Of a stretch of DNA of 64,000 nucleotides, positions 1 to 8,491 are shown piece after piece. The stretch's first letter is position 1. Every line of letters begins with the position of its first letter. The position numbers and the translations under genes are program-made. This DNA is from CAYRHN01 sp964424115 (GTDB taxonomy: Bacteria; Chloroflexota; Anaerolineae; Anaerolineales; Anaerolineaceae). Under the pieces are notes generated by a model. It was not told where the DNA came from and did no database searches. It saw only the letters and a list, made by a program, of their open reading frames with translations. The stretch is from NCBI GenBank assembly GCA_964424115.1, contig CAYRHN010000005.1:186001-250000 (forward strand), in the 5' to 3' direction.

Positions 1-2767
1 GGATCGCCGCCAGCAGGTCGCCCTCGGCCGGATCAACAAATGTTTCCGGGCGGACCGGGAAGCGCTCGGCCTGGTCGCGGGTGATTCGCACACAGCGCGC
101 ATAGGCGGGCAAAATGATATTCCAATCTGGCCGGGAGACCCAGGCGGAGAGCTGTTTGACCGCGCGCATCACACCGGCGGGATTTTGCTGCTGGGCGGCC
201 AGGACCGCATCTACAACATCATAGCGGAAGCCTTCCTGTTCAACCAGCATACTGCGCAGGCGGCCGATGATGAATTCCAAACAGGCAGAAAGTGTTTCGG
301 GCGTAGATGGCACGGGCAATTCCTCAGCCGCCAGCGTCAATCCCTGGCGCAGGTCGAAATCGATATCCCAACCGATCAGGCTTTGCACCAACCCCAGGGC
401 TGTGCGGCGTTGGGCAAAGGGATCTTTGGTACCGCTGGGAGCCAGACCGGCGGAGAAGAGGCCGATCAATGAATCCATGCGGTCGGCCAGAGCAACCACC
501 AGAGCGGAAATGCTGGCAGGGCGGGATTGATAATATTCATAGAGGGCTTGGGCCACGGCGGGTTTTTCGCCAGATCCCAGCGCATAATAGCGCCCCATGG
601 TGCCCTGCAGGGAGGTCATTTCGACCACCATGCTGGTGGCTAGGTCAGCTTTACAGAGGTGCGCGGCCCGGCGGGTCACATCGGCTTCTTCGCCCTGCAG
701 GTCAAAGACCGGCAGCAGGCGTTCCACCAGACGCTCGATACGCTTTGTCTTATCCAGCATGGAACCAAGCTTAAACTGGAAGGTCAATTTGGAAAGGGCC
801 GGCACATATTCTTCCAGGGTATGCTTGCGGTCATTGCCGATAAAGAAGGCGGCATCGGCGAAGCGGGCGCGAATAACCTGGGCGTTACCGTCCGCGACCA
901 CATCCAGGAACTGGTCATCGCCGTTGCGGACTACAATGAAGCTGGAGAGCAGACGTCCCTCGGCGGTCTGGACCGAAAAATAGCGCTGATGCTTCTTCAT
1001 CACCGAGATCAAAACCTCGGGTGGAAGCTGAAGATGCGATTCCTCAAAATGCCCGATCAGAGCTGTGGGAGCTTCGACCAGGTTGGCAACCTCGTCCAGC
1101 AATCCCTCGTCCACATTGGGCGCGCCGCCAGCCTGCTGCATCAGGCGCGCCACCTGAGCAGCAATGGCTGCCTTGCGTTCGGCCGGATCGAAGAGAATAT
1201 TCTGTTCGGCGAGGGTGGAGAAATATGCCATCGGGTTGGCGATCTCGACCGCTTCGGGGGTGTGGAAGCGCAAGCCGCGGGTGAGTCGTCCACTGCGCAG
1301 CCCAGCATATTCAAAAGGCACTACCTGACCGTCCAACAAGGCCAACAACCAGCGGATAGGACGGGAAAAGGCCACATTGCTGGCATTCCAGCGCATGGAT
1401 TTGCCGACCTTGAGAGAAGCAATCCAGCCTGGCAGAGCGGCGCCGAGCACTTCGATAGCCGGTTTGCCGGATTCCTGCACCACCGCGGCGGCATATTTTC
1501 CGCCGTCCATCTCACGTATCTGCAAGGCAGTGACCGGCAGGCCCTTGCCGCGAGCAAAACCTTCAGCGGCTGGAGTAGGCTTGCCATCGGCGTCGAAGGC
1601 ACGCGCTGCAGGCGGGCCTTTGACCACCACTTCCCGGTCAGGCTGGTGCGGGGCCAGGTCTTTGACCAACGCCACCAGACGGCGCGGGGTGACATAGACG
1701 CTCACAGCACCATGCTCCAGGCGCAGCTCATCCAGCCAGGCCGGCAGGCGCTCGCGCAGTTGGGAGAGGTATCCTTCCAGGTCGGCAACGGGGAGCTCCT
1801 CCGTGCCGATCTCAAAGAGGAAATCGGCGGGAGATTGGAGTGGAACCACAACGGGAGCAATTGCCGCTGCAGCCTGCGTTTGCGATTTTTCCACCAGCCA
1901 GGGGAATTCCTGCTGTTGGCGCTGGGCATAGTAGGCTTCCGCCACGCGGCGGGAGATATCGCGCATGCGTCCAAAGAGGGCCTGGCGTTCGGTCACACCC
2001 ACAGCGCCGCGCGCGTCCAGCACATTGAAGGTGTGCGAGCATTTGAGCACATAATCATGTGCAGGAAGCACCAGACCCTGCTGCAAGGCTGATTCAGCTT
2101 CCGCCTCATAAAGGGCGTACATCTGGCGCAGGCGTTCCACATCGGCGCCTTCGAAATAGTACTTGGAGTGTTCGTACTCGCCCTGCAGGTTGACATCCCC
2201 GTAAGTACGTTGCGAGTCCCAACGCAACTGGCGAAAGGAGCGTACATTCTGCAGTGCAATGGCAATACGCTCCAGACCGTAGGTGATCTCCACCGAAACC
2301 GGGTCGAGTTGCATACCGCCCGCTTGCTGGAAGTAGGTGAACTGGGTGATCTCCTGCCCGTCCAGCCAGACCTCCCAGCCCAAGCCCCAGGCTCCCAGGG
2401 CGGGGGATTCCCAGTTATCCTCAACAAAGCGGATATCATGCTTGCGCGGATCAATGCCGATCGCCTCCAGCGAGCGCAGGTAAAGCTCCTGCGGATTACC
2501 GGGATCGGGCTTGAGGATGACCTGGAACTGGTAATGCATCTGTAAACGGTTGGGATTCTCGCCGTACCGGCCGTCATCAGGGCGCACCGAGGGTTCCACA
2601 TAGGCTACATTCCACGGCTCGGGGCCTAGCACGCGCAGGATAGTGGCGGGGTTTAACGTACCCGCACCGACCTGCTGGTAATACGGCTGCCATACCAGGC
2701 AGCCCTGTTCAGCCCAGTACTTTTGCAAGGCCATGATGATCGATTGGAAATCCAACGGTTGAGACAT
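1..2767 (-). CDS. glyQS: Fused glycyl-tRNA synthetase (alpha-beta), 3' end cut by window edge
   Basis: Charges tRNA-Gly in the cytoplasm. Reading the minus strand from the ATG at 2765-2767 gives about 922 residues before the edge. The first ~290 residues are the class II alpha-chain catalytic domain (WQPYYQQVGAGTLNPATILR, then EPSVRPDDGRYGENPNR). An Ala/Val-rich linker leads into the beta chain, starting around FLFEIGTEELP, which holds the tRNA-binding regions. Most bacteria encode the chains as separate glyQ and glyS; fusion is known in Chlamydiae and some other phyla. The start is supported by a GAGGTG ribosome site 5 nt upstream. The C-terminal anticodon-binding part lies outside the window. 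Confidence 0.95.
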   Translation of the reverse strand, partial: MSQPLDFQSIIMALQKYWAEQGCLVWQPYYQQVGAGTLNPATILRVLGPEPWNVAYVEPSVRPDDGRYGENPNRLQMHYQFQVILKPDPGNPQELYLRSLEAIGIDPRKHDIRFVEDNWESPALGAWGLGWEVWLDGQEITQFTYFQQAGGMQLDPVSVEITYGLERIAIALQNVRSFRQLRWDSQRTYGDVNLQGEYEHSKYYFEGADVERLRQMYALYEAEAESALQQGLVLPAHDYVLKCSHTFNVLDARGAVGVTERQALFGRMRDISRRVAEAYYAQRQQQEFPWLVEKSQTQAAAAIAPVVVPLQSPADFLFEIGTEELPVADLEGYLSQLRERLPAWLDELRLEHGAVSVYVTPRRLVALVKDLAPHQPDREVVVKGPPAARAFDADGKPTPAAEGFARGKGLPVTALQIREMDGGKYAAAVVQESGKPAIEVLGAALPGWIASLKVGKSMRWNASNVAFSRPIRWLLALLDGQVVPFEYAGLRSGRLTRGLRFHTPEAVEIANPMAYFSTLAEQNILFDPAERKAAIAAQVARLMQQAGGAPNVDEGLLDEVANLVEAPTALIGHFEESHLQLPPEVLISVMKKHQRYFSVQTAEGRLLSSFIVVRNGDDQFLDVVADGNAQVIRARFADAAFFIGNDRKHTLEEYVPALSKLTFQFKLGSMLDKTKRIERLVERLLPVFDLQGEEADVTRRAAHLCKADLATSMVVEMTSLQGTMGRYYALGSGEKPAVAQALYEYYQSRPASISALVVALADRMDSLIGLFSAGLAPSGTKDPFAQRRTALGLVQSLIGWDIDFDLRQGLTLAAEELPVPSTPETLSACLEFIIGRLRSMLVEQEGFRYDVVDAVLAAQQQNPAGVMRAVKQLSAWVSRPDWNIILPAYARCVRITRDQAERFPVRPETFVDPAEGDLLAAI

Positions 2768-2810
2768 AAGCGCACCTCATGAATGAATCACATAAACAAA
2801 TCGAAGGGAA

Positions 2811-2849
2811 ATTATAACATAGCGGCAGGGGAGAAAGTGAGGTTATAAT
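2811..2849. promoter_or_regulatory. Divergent promoter pair for glyQS and the DUF6544-like gene
   Basis: On the minus strand TATAAT (2811-2816) is preceded by TG plus one base, an extended -10 for glyQS. On the plus strand TATAAT lies at 2844-2849, about 33 nt before the ATG at 2882. No convincing -35 elements were seen. No T-box is apparent upstream of glyQS. Confidence 0.55.
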
Positions 2850-2881
2850 ATTTCCATTAAATTACTCCAGGAGATTTCCAA

Positions 2882-3823
2882 ATGGATTTCCTCACCATGA
2901 TTCTGCTGGTTGTTGTGGCCGTCACGGTCATTGGACTTTTGGGTTTTGTAATCCCAGCGGGATTACGCAAACCATTCATTGAGCAAGAAGAAACCCTTGC
3001 TCCGGCACTTCCAGAAAACCTGCCCGCGCCAGTTCAGCGCTGGCTGGAAGCAAGCAAAATGAACGCCTCACCCGGTGGAAATCTGGCTGCCTGGGGGTTG
3101 GGAAAAATGACCGGACCTGTGCTGCCGCTGCTCGGACAGTTGTGGCTGCCGCTGCGCTGGACGCTTTATCTCGTACCAGGACAGGCATTTGTGTGGCGCA
3201 CACAGATCACCTGGTGGCGGAGGCGCTTTCTCTCCGGCGGCGACCGGCTTTATGAAGGAAAAGGCACCTTCGACATGGGCGCCAATGAACTGGAAGGCGA
3301 GAAACTGGATGCGAGTCAGTTCACCCCGTTATGGATCTATTCGCTTTACCTGGCTCCGATACAAATCCTGCAGCAACCTGGCCTGACCTGGAAGGATGTG
3401 AGTGAGAGCAGCGCCACGCTGGTGGTGCCGTTCTCTGGATACCAGGCCCCCGCAGAAGAGAACGAGACTCCCAATGGCGACGCAGCAGATAACGTTGAGG
3501 CAACCGGTGAAGAACCCACGACGCAGTTGCAACCTGCCGAGCGTGATTTCATCCTGGAATTTGATCCCCAGAACGGACAGCTAAAGAATATCACCACCCG
3601 GCGCACCACAGCGCGTCAGGGCGATGCGCAGCCTTACTATGCCACCTTCAGCTCCGTTGAAAAGGAATACCCGGATGGATCGTCGGGGTTCACCGTCAGA
3701 CTACCGGATGGGCTTGACCTGGGCTGGGATAAGAATCCTTACCAACGCTTGCGCCTGGCAGGACTGGCTCACGGTGTGAGCGGCGTGGAAGAAGAGATCA
3801 CCCGCGGGATCCGCGTTCTTTAA
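2882..3823 (+). CDS. Membrane-anchored protein resembling DUF6544
   Basis: A 313-residue protein of unknown function. Residues 5-27 form one hydrophobic N-terminal helix that probably anchors it in the membrane. It continues with LPAPVQRWLEASK, a large soluble domain rich in Trp and Arg (LWLPLRWTLYLVPGQAFVW) and an acidic stretch around residues 180-210. The LPxPVQRWL start and the later mention of YEGKG/FDMG resemble DUF6544 (formerly DUF6920) proteins; this assignment is from memory of the family. The ATG has a CAGGAG site 9 nt upstream. It is transcribed alone, divergent from glyQS. Confidence 0.6.
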   Translation: MDFLTMILLVVVAVTVIGLLGFVIPAGLRKPFIEQEETLAPALPENLPAPVQRWLEASKMNASPGGNLAAWGLGKMTGPVLPLLGQLWLPLRWTLYLVPGQAFVWRTQITWWRRRFLSGGDRLYEGKGTFDMGANELEGEKLDASQFTPLWIYSLYLAPIQILQQPGLTWKDVSESSATLVVPFSGYQAPAEENETPNGDAADNVEATGEEPTTQLQPAERDFILEFDPQNGQLKNITTRRTTARQGDAQPYYATFSSVEKEYPDGSSGFTVRLPDGLDLGWDKNPYQRLRLAGLAHGVSGVEEEITRGIRVL

Positions 3824-3844
3824 AGAATCCTTCCAAAGTAGGGC

Positions 3845-3871
3845 TTGATCAGAACTTTTTCATGCTATAAT
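3845..3871 (+). promoter_or_regulatory. Extended -10 promoter of the ABC-F leader
   Basis: TTGATC at 3845-3850 and TATAAT at 3866-3871, with TG one base upstream of the hexamer (extended -10). The 15-nt spacer is short but tolerated with an extended -10. Transcription would start near 3878, leaving a leader of about 140 nt before the ABC-F start codon. Confidence 0.6.
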
Positions 3872-3904
3872 CATTTTGGTCACTTAGTAAGGAGTGTTTT
3901 TCGC

Positions 3905-3925
3905 ATGCATACTGGCAACCTCTAA
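3905..3925 (+). CDS. Six-residue leader peptide upstream of the ABC-F gene
   Basis: ATG CAT ACT GGC AAC CTC TAA encodes M-H-T-G-N-L. A strong AAGGAG site (3889-3894) lies 10 nt before the ATG. It sits in the transcribed leader ahead of an intrinsic terminator and the ABC-F gene. Short leader ORFs of this kind are how many drug-resistance ABC-F genes sense ribosome stalling. The last codons overlap a 9-nt stretch complementary to the ABC-F ribosome-binding site. Translation is inferred from the ribosome site and context only. Confidence 0.55.
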   Translation: MHTGNL

Positions 3926-4016
3926 TCTCATTTATTGGGTAACGTCTGGCGTGATTCTATGTTTAAATCTTGCCGAGGGCGTATGCCCTCGGTTTTTGTT
4001 TTACAAGTAGAGGTTG
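3916..4016 (+). promoter_or_regulatory. Long-range pairing between uORF end and ABC-F Shine-Dalgarno
   Basis: CAACCTCTA at 3916-3924, covering the last two sense codons and the stop of the leader peptide, is the exact reverse complement of TAGAGGTTG at 4008-4016, which contains the presumed AGAGGT ribosome site of the ABC-F gene. The helix would bracket the terminator hairpin at 3973-3992. A ribosome stalled on the leader peptide would free the site. Complementarity is seen; the mechanism is inferred. Confidence 0.5.
3973..4002 (+). terminator. Intrinsic terminator or attenuator in the ABC-F leader
   Basis: Perfect 8-bp stem CCGAGGGC/GCCCTCGG (3973-3980, 3985-3992) with a GTAT loop, followed directly by TTTTTGTTTT. 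It ends only 17 nt before the ABC-F ATG and lies downstream of that gene's promoter and leader peptide, so it must be read through for expression. This is the layout of a transcription attenuator. Confidence 0.8.
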
Positions 4017-4019
4017 AAT

Positions 4020-5654
4020 ATGTTAGCAATCAATCAATTAAGAAAATCTTTTGGGTTAGAAACCCTTTTTGAAAAAGTCACCTTCAGCGTCAGCGAAGGG
4101 GAACGCCTGGGGCTGGTAGGCCCTAACGGATGCGGCAAGACCACCTTGCTGCGCATTATCACCGGCGAGGAAAAAGCAGGGGGAGGTTCGGTCAGTTTTA
4201 CCCCGTCCGACCTGCGCCTGGGTTACCTGCAGCAAGGTTTTAAATTCAGCCCAGACGAGACCATTGGAAGTTTTCTGGATGCGCGTGCTGGCAGCCCGCT
4301 AAAAATGACGGAGTTGGTAGAGCAACTTGCAGCGGAGATGGGCGCTGAGACCCTGCGACCCGGCCTGCAAGAGGAGTTCGACCAGGCCTTGAATGGTCTG
4401 CAACTGGCCAGTGAGAATGCCGGGCGCATTCCGGCCGTACTGGCAGGGCTGGGGTTGGCAGGCTTTCCGCTGGAAACCCCGGCGGCCACGCTGAGCGGCG
4501 GGCAAAAAACGCGCCTGGCGCTGGCCGGGGTGCTGCTTTCAGCCCCACAGCTTCTGCTGCTGGACGAACCAACCAATCACCTCGATCTGCCGATGCTGGA
4601 ATGGCTGGAGGACTGGTTGAAGGGTTTTCGCGGCGCTGCACTAATCGTTTCTCACGACCGAACCTTCCTGGACAACACCGTAACGGGCATCCTGGAAATG
4701 GATCCGCTTACCCATACCTTGCGCACTTACGCCGGGAACTACTCCGACTATGTGGCACAAAAAGAAGCCGAACGCGATAAGCAGTGGACCGCCTACTACG
4801 ACCAGCAATCCGAGATTGCCCGTCTGCGCGGCGCAGCGCGCCACCTGCGCGATATTGCCCGCTTCCGCAAGGGGGGCAAGGCCGACACAGGAGATAAATT
4901 CGCCAAGGGTTTCTTTGCCAATCGCGGCAAGGCAACTATTGGACGAGCACTGCACGTGGAAGAACGGATTGACAAAATGATGGGTGAAGACCGCATCGAA
5001 AAGCCAGGACGTACCTGGCAAATGCGCATGGAATTCGGCGAAATGGTTGAATCCGGACGCAGCGTGCTGACTCTGGAAGAGCTTTCGGTCGGGTATGGAG
5101 ATCATGTCCTGCTGCGCGGGCTGAACCTGTCCCTGCGTTTTGGACAACGTTTGGCCTTGATCGGGCCAAACGGGAGCGGCAAAACCACATTGCTGCGAAC
5201 AATCGCAGGGAAATTACCGCCGCTGGCCGGCTTGGTGCGTCTGGGCAGCAATGTGCGTCTGGGATATATGACGCAGGAGCAGGAAGATCTTAACTCAGAA
5301 TGGGACGCGTTGACCACGATCTTGAACATCTTAAACCAATCGCAGACCGAGGCGCGGGCTTTTCTGTCCAAATACCTGTTCACTGGCGAAGATGTCTTCA
5401 CCCCGGTAGGCAAACTCTCCTACGGCGAGCGGGCACGGCTCTCCCTGGCCTGTCTGGTGGCGCGCGGCTGCAACCTGCTGCTGCTAGATGAGCCGATCAA
5501 CCACCTGGACATCCCCTCGCGGGCACGCTTCGAAGAAGCACTTTCCGCGTATGACGGCACCATCCTGGCAGTGGTGCACGACCGTTACTTTATCGAAAAT
5601 TTTGCCACCTCCATCTGGGAAGTGGTGGGAGAACAAATTCTTGTGCGATTATAG
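4020..5654 (+). CDS. ABC-F family ATPase, probable ribosome-protection protein
   Basis: 544 residues with two ABC ATPase domains and no membrane segments. Domain 1 has Walker A GPNGCGKTT (34-42), signature LSGGQ (~158) and LLLLDEPTNHLD; domain 2 has GPNGSGKTT (~382), signature LSYGE (~466) and LLLLDEPINHLD. A long charged linker (roughly 235-330) separates them, as needed to reach the tRNA site of the ribosome. ABC-F proteins act on ribosomes, either as housekeeping factors (EttA, Uup) or by displacing antibiotics. The attenuator leader favours an inducible antibiotic-protection role. I chose the ATG at 4020 over a TTG at 4014 because the latter overlaps the ribosome site. Substrate drug unknown. 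Confidence 0.85.
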   Translation: MLAINQLRKSFGLETLFEKVTFSVSEGERLGLVGPNGCGKTTLLRIITGEEKAGGGSVSFTPSDLRLGYLQQGFKFSPDETIGSFLDARAGSPLKMTELVEQLAAEMGAETLRPGLQEEFDQALNGLQLASENAGRIPAVLAGLGLAGFPLETPAATLSGGQKTRLALAGVLLSAPQLLLLDEPTNHLDLPMLEWLEDWLKGFRGAALIVSHDRTFLDNTVTGILEMDPLTHTLRTYAGNYSDYVAQKEAERDKQWTAYYDQQSEIARLRGAARHLRDIARFRKGGKADTGDKFAKGFFANRGKATIGRALHVEERIDKMMGEDRIEKPGRTWQMRMEFGEMVESGRSVLTLEELSVGYGDHVLLRGLNLSLRFGQRLALIGPNGSGKTTLLRTIAGKLPPLAGLVRLGSNVRLGYMTQEQEDLNSEWDALTTILNILNQSQTEARAFLSKYLFTGEDVFTPVGKLSYGERARLSLACLVARGCNLLLLDEPINHLDIPSRARFEEALSAYDGTILAVVHDRYFIENFATSIWEVVGEQILVRL

Positions 5655-5657
5655 GGA

Positions 5658-5685
5658 TTGAATTTCATCCGACTCGCATTACAAT
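5658..5685 (+). promoter_or_regulatory. Sigma-70-type promoter of the lipoprotein gene
   Basis: TTGAAT (5658-5663), 16-nt spacer, TACAAT (5680-5685). Predicted start near 5692 gives a ~65-nt untranslated leader before the ATG at 5757. Confidence 0.55.
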
Positions 5686-5756
5686 AAGAATATCTCAATC
5701 CTGCAGACACAGTCTGCCGATCAATTGAATTGTCCCACCCCATCCAAGGAGGAAAA

Positions 5757-7139
5757 ATGAAACGCGCCTCGATCTTGTTGATGATCGTGTTCACGTTCGT
5801 ACTGATATCCTGCAACGTACCCGCCGTAAAGGACAACACCTCCGTCACTGAGACCATGCAAGCCTTGAACAATCTGGTCTCCGGAACCCAGACCGCCCTG
5901 GCGCAGCAGGCGCAAGCCACCCCGCTGCCCCCGGCAGCCACCGACACCCAGCCGCCAGTACAGGCTGCTAGCCCCACACCGGTTCCGCAAACCCCCACCG
6001 CCACCCCGATCGTTCACACGCTCCGGCCAGGTGAGCCGGGCGAGTTGAGCTATTGGATCTGGGACCGCGACTCGTCCGTGACCGCCAACGAAAAGCGCGC
6101 CCCAGGCGGCGACCTGTACAACACCGTCGCACTGGAGCGTCCTTTCTCGGCCCAGGAGATGATCTACCGTCCTGACCTGGATATCACCCGCGCCGACCTG
6201 ACCGAGGACACGAATTTCTATTATGTGTTGATCACCCTTCAAAACATCAATCCCAACACCAACAGCCTGGAAGGAGCGTATGGAGTGGAGATCGACCTGG
6301 ACAAGGACGGGCGGGGCGATTATCTGGTGTTGGTGGATAAGCCTTACACCGCCAATTGGGATACGCTGCACGTGCGCGCATACACCGACAGCAACAATGA
6401 CGTGGGAGGAAATCTGGTCATCAGCTCAGATGCACCTTTCACCACCGGCAACGGATACGACCAGGTGCTCTTTGCAGTGGAAATTCCCGCCGATCCCGAC
6501 CTGGCCTGGGTGCGCATCTCTCCCAGCGATGGCAAACAGATCCAGATTGCATTCCGCAAGTCTTTGATCAACAATGCCAACCAATTCATGTGGGGAGTAT
6601 TCTCAGATGATGATCTGCGTGCGCCAGAAAAGATGGATTATGTGGATTTTTACACCCTGGCGCAAGCCGGATCGCCGCTGAACAGCTCACCAGAATATCC
6701 GTTAAAAGAAGTGCATTCGATGGATAGCACCTGCCGGCTGGCCTGGGGATTTGCTCCAACCGGCAGCGAGCCGGGCCTGTGTAAGCCCGCTGAGCCGACC
6801 CCCACGCCCACTCCCACCAATCCGCCGAACTTCATCCCCGGCAAGGTGCACGGCCGAGTCTGGTATGATGCAAACACCAACGGTAATATTGACCCAAGTG
6901 AAACCGGTTTTGCTGAGACCGTGAGAGTGGGCCAAGGTGCCTGCGCACCGGTGATGATCGTATATGGCGCATATCCCACAAATGCTGCTGGGTATTACTC
7001 CATCACTGATATGCCTGCCGGCACCTACTGTGTATCTATTTCCACCAGTTACAGCTTATCCACTCCCAGAGAAAATACAATCACCATCGTCTCCGGCAGT
7101 GATTATACAATCAACTTCGGAATTGAACCAATTCCATGA
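5757..7139 (+). CDS. Secreted lipoprotein with C-terminal SdrD-B/CnaB-like domain
   Basis: 460 residues, function unknown. The N-terminus is a lipoprotein signal peptide with lipobox LISC (Cys19), so the mature protein should be lipid-anchored outside the membrane. A Thr/Pro/Ala-rich low-complexity spacer (about 45-90) precedes a soluble domain with repeated DxDxDG-type acidic loops (IDLDKDGRGDYLVL). A second TPTPTPT spacer leads to a C-terminal beta domain with GRVWYDANTNGNIDPSETG and YYSITDMPAGTYCV, typical of SdrD-B/prealbumin-like Ig folds that bind calcium. The ATG at 5757 is preferred to one at 5730 because AAGGAGG lies at 5746-5752 and the signal peptide begins there. Confidence 0.75.
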   Translation: MKRASILLMIVFTFVLISCNVPAVKDNTSVTETMQALNNLVSGTQTALAQQAQATPLPPAATDTQPPVQAASPTPVPQTPTATPIVHTLRPGEPGELSYWIWDRDSSVTANEKRAPGGDLYNTVALERPFSAQEMIYRPDLDITRADLTEDTNFYYVLITLQNINPNTNSLEGAYGVEIDLDKDGRGDYLVLVDKPYTANWDTLHVRAYTDSNNDVGGNLVISSDAPFTTGNGYDQVLFAVEIPADPDLAWVRISPSDGKQIQIAFRKSLINNANQFMWGVFSDDDLRAPEKMDYVDFYTLAQAGSPLNSSPEYPLKEVHSMDSTCRLAWGFAPTGSEPGLCKPAEPTPTPTPTNPPNFIPGKVHGRVWYDANTNGNIDPSETGFAETVRVGQGACAPVMIVYGAYPTNAAGYYSITDMPAGTYCVSISTSYSLSTPRENTITIVSGSDYTINFGIEPIP

Positions 7140-7194
7140 TTAACAGATCCTTCATTCATCAGCTTGAAAAATAGGAGGAACGGCGCTCTTTTTC

Positions 7195-7231
7195 ATGCAG
7201 TTTTGGGTGGCTTGACCACCCAAAACTGCAT
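7195..7231 (+). repeat. Perfect 16-bp inverted repeat overlapping the thiolase promoter
   Basis: ATGCAGTTTTGGGTGG (7195-7210) and its exact complement (7216-7231) around a CTTGA loop. There is no T-run after it on the plus strand. Its last base starts a TATAAT (7231-7236) that would serve as -10 for the thiolase gene. It may be a terminator for the upstream lipoprotein gene or an operator. Confidence 0.6.
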
Positions 7232-7267
7232 ATAATTATGCCAATATCCCGCAATCAGGAGTATATC

Positions 7268-8482
7268 ATGACCGAAGTTGTCATTATTGATGCAGTACGT
7301 ACCGCGATCGGCAACCTGGGCGGGGGGCTGGCAACAGTCCGCCCGGATGATCTGGGCGCCTGGGTGATCAAATCGTTGCTTCAGCGCACAGGGATCGACC
7401 CGCTGCTGGTGGAAGAAGTATATTTTGGCTGCGCCAACCAGGCGGGAGAAGACAACCGCAACGTGGCGCGCATGGCAACCCTGCTGGCAGGCTTGCCAGT
7501 GGAAGTGCCCGCGCTGACGGTGAACCGGCTATGCGCCTCTGGTTTGGCGGCGATCAACCTGGCCACCCGTTCCATCCGCGCCGGGGATGGGGATGTTTTC
7601 ATCGCTGGGGGCGTGGAAAGCATGTCCCGGGCACCTTATTCGCTGCCCAAAGCTGAGCAAGGCTTCCCCTTTGGCAACCTGACCGCTTACGATACCGCCC
7701 TGGGATGGCGCTATCCCAATCCCAAATTTGCCGAGATGTACGGATTGGAGCAGATGGGCGAAACAGCCGAGAATATCGCCGAGATGACCGGCATCACCCG
7801 CCAGGAGCAGGACGCCTTCGCCCTGGAAAGCCATAAACGCGCTGTGGCTGCAATCGATGCGGGCTCCTTTACCAGCCAGATCGTGCCGGTTCCAATTCCG
7901 CAAAAGAAAGGCGAACCGATCCAGTTTAGCACCGATGAGCGCCCGCGGCGCGACACCAGCCTGGAATCGCTGGCCAAACTGCGCCCCGCCTTCCGCAAGG
8001 AAGGCACAGTCACTGCGGGAAATGCCTCCAGCCTGAACGACGGCGCCGCGGCATTGCTGTTGATGAGTGCAGATCGGGCGCACAGCCTGGGCCTCAAGCC
8101 ACTGGCGCGCATTGTTGCCGGAGCCTCGGCTGGAGTTGCACCGCGCATTATGGGTCTGGGCCCCGTCCCGGCGGTGCGCAAAGCGCTGCAACGGGCCGGT
8201 CTGCAGGCAGGTGACTTGGGACTGATCGAACTTAATGAGGCCTTTGCCGTGCAGGCATTAGGTGTGATGCGCGAATTGGGCTTGCCGCACGAGATCACCA
8301 ATGTAAACGGCGGAGCCATCGCCCTGGGACACCCGTTGGGTTGTTCCGGTGCGCGGATCATGACCACCCTGGTGCATGAAATGATCCATCGCTTTCCGGA
8401 AGCCAGGCGCCCCTTCTACGGTCTGGCAACCCTCTGCGTGGGGGTCGGGCAGGGCGAAGCCGCGATCATCGAAGCCTTGTAG
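7268..8482 (+). CDS. Acetyl-CoA acyltransferase (degradative-type thiolase)
   Basis: 404-residue type II/I thiolase that cleaves or forms beta-ketoacyl-CoA in the cytoplasm. The three catalytic regions are intact: nucleophile Cys89 in NRLCASGL, His355 in GGAIALGHPLGCSG, and Cys390 in LCVGVGQG. It resembles PcaF/acetyl-CoA acyltransferase proteins, but chain-length specificity cannot be read from sequence. The ATG at 7268 follows an AGGAG site; an in-frame ATG at 7238 lies upstream of the predicted transcript start and is less likely. It is followed after 9 nt by an extended SDR, so the two are probably co-transcribed. Confidence 0.88.
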   Translation: MTEVVIIDAVRTAIGNLGGGLATVRPDDLGAWVIKSLLQRTGIDPLLVEEVYFGCANQAGEDNRNVARMATLLAGLPVEVPALTVNRLCASGLAAINLATRSIRAGDGDVFIAGGVESMSRAPYSLPKAEQGFPFGNLTAYDTALGWRYPNPKFAEMYGLEQMGETAENIAEMTGITRQEQDAFALESHKRAVAAIDAGSFTSQIVPVPIPQKKGEPIQFSTDERPRRDTSLESLAKLRPAFRKEGTVTAGNASSLNDGAAALLLMSADRAHSLGLKPLARIVAGASAGVAPRIMGLGPVPAVRKALQRAGLQAGDLGLIELNEAFAVQALGVMRELGLPHEITNVNGGAIALGHPLGCSGARIMTTLVHEMIHRFPEARRPFYGLATLCVGVGQGEAAIIEAL

Positions 8483-8491
8483 CAAACGGTT

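Noticed and set aside
659..2092. 477-residue plus-strand open frame
   Set aside because: It is antisense to glyQS, whose protein is clearly conserved; no start signal and no known family.
2768..2881. T-box leader of glyQS
   Set aside because: The minus-strand leader is only about 45 nt, too short for a T-box, and lacks the T-box sequence.
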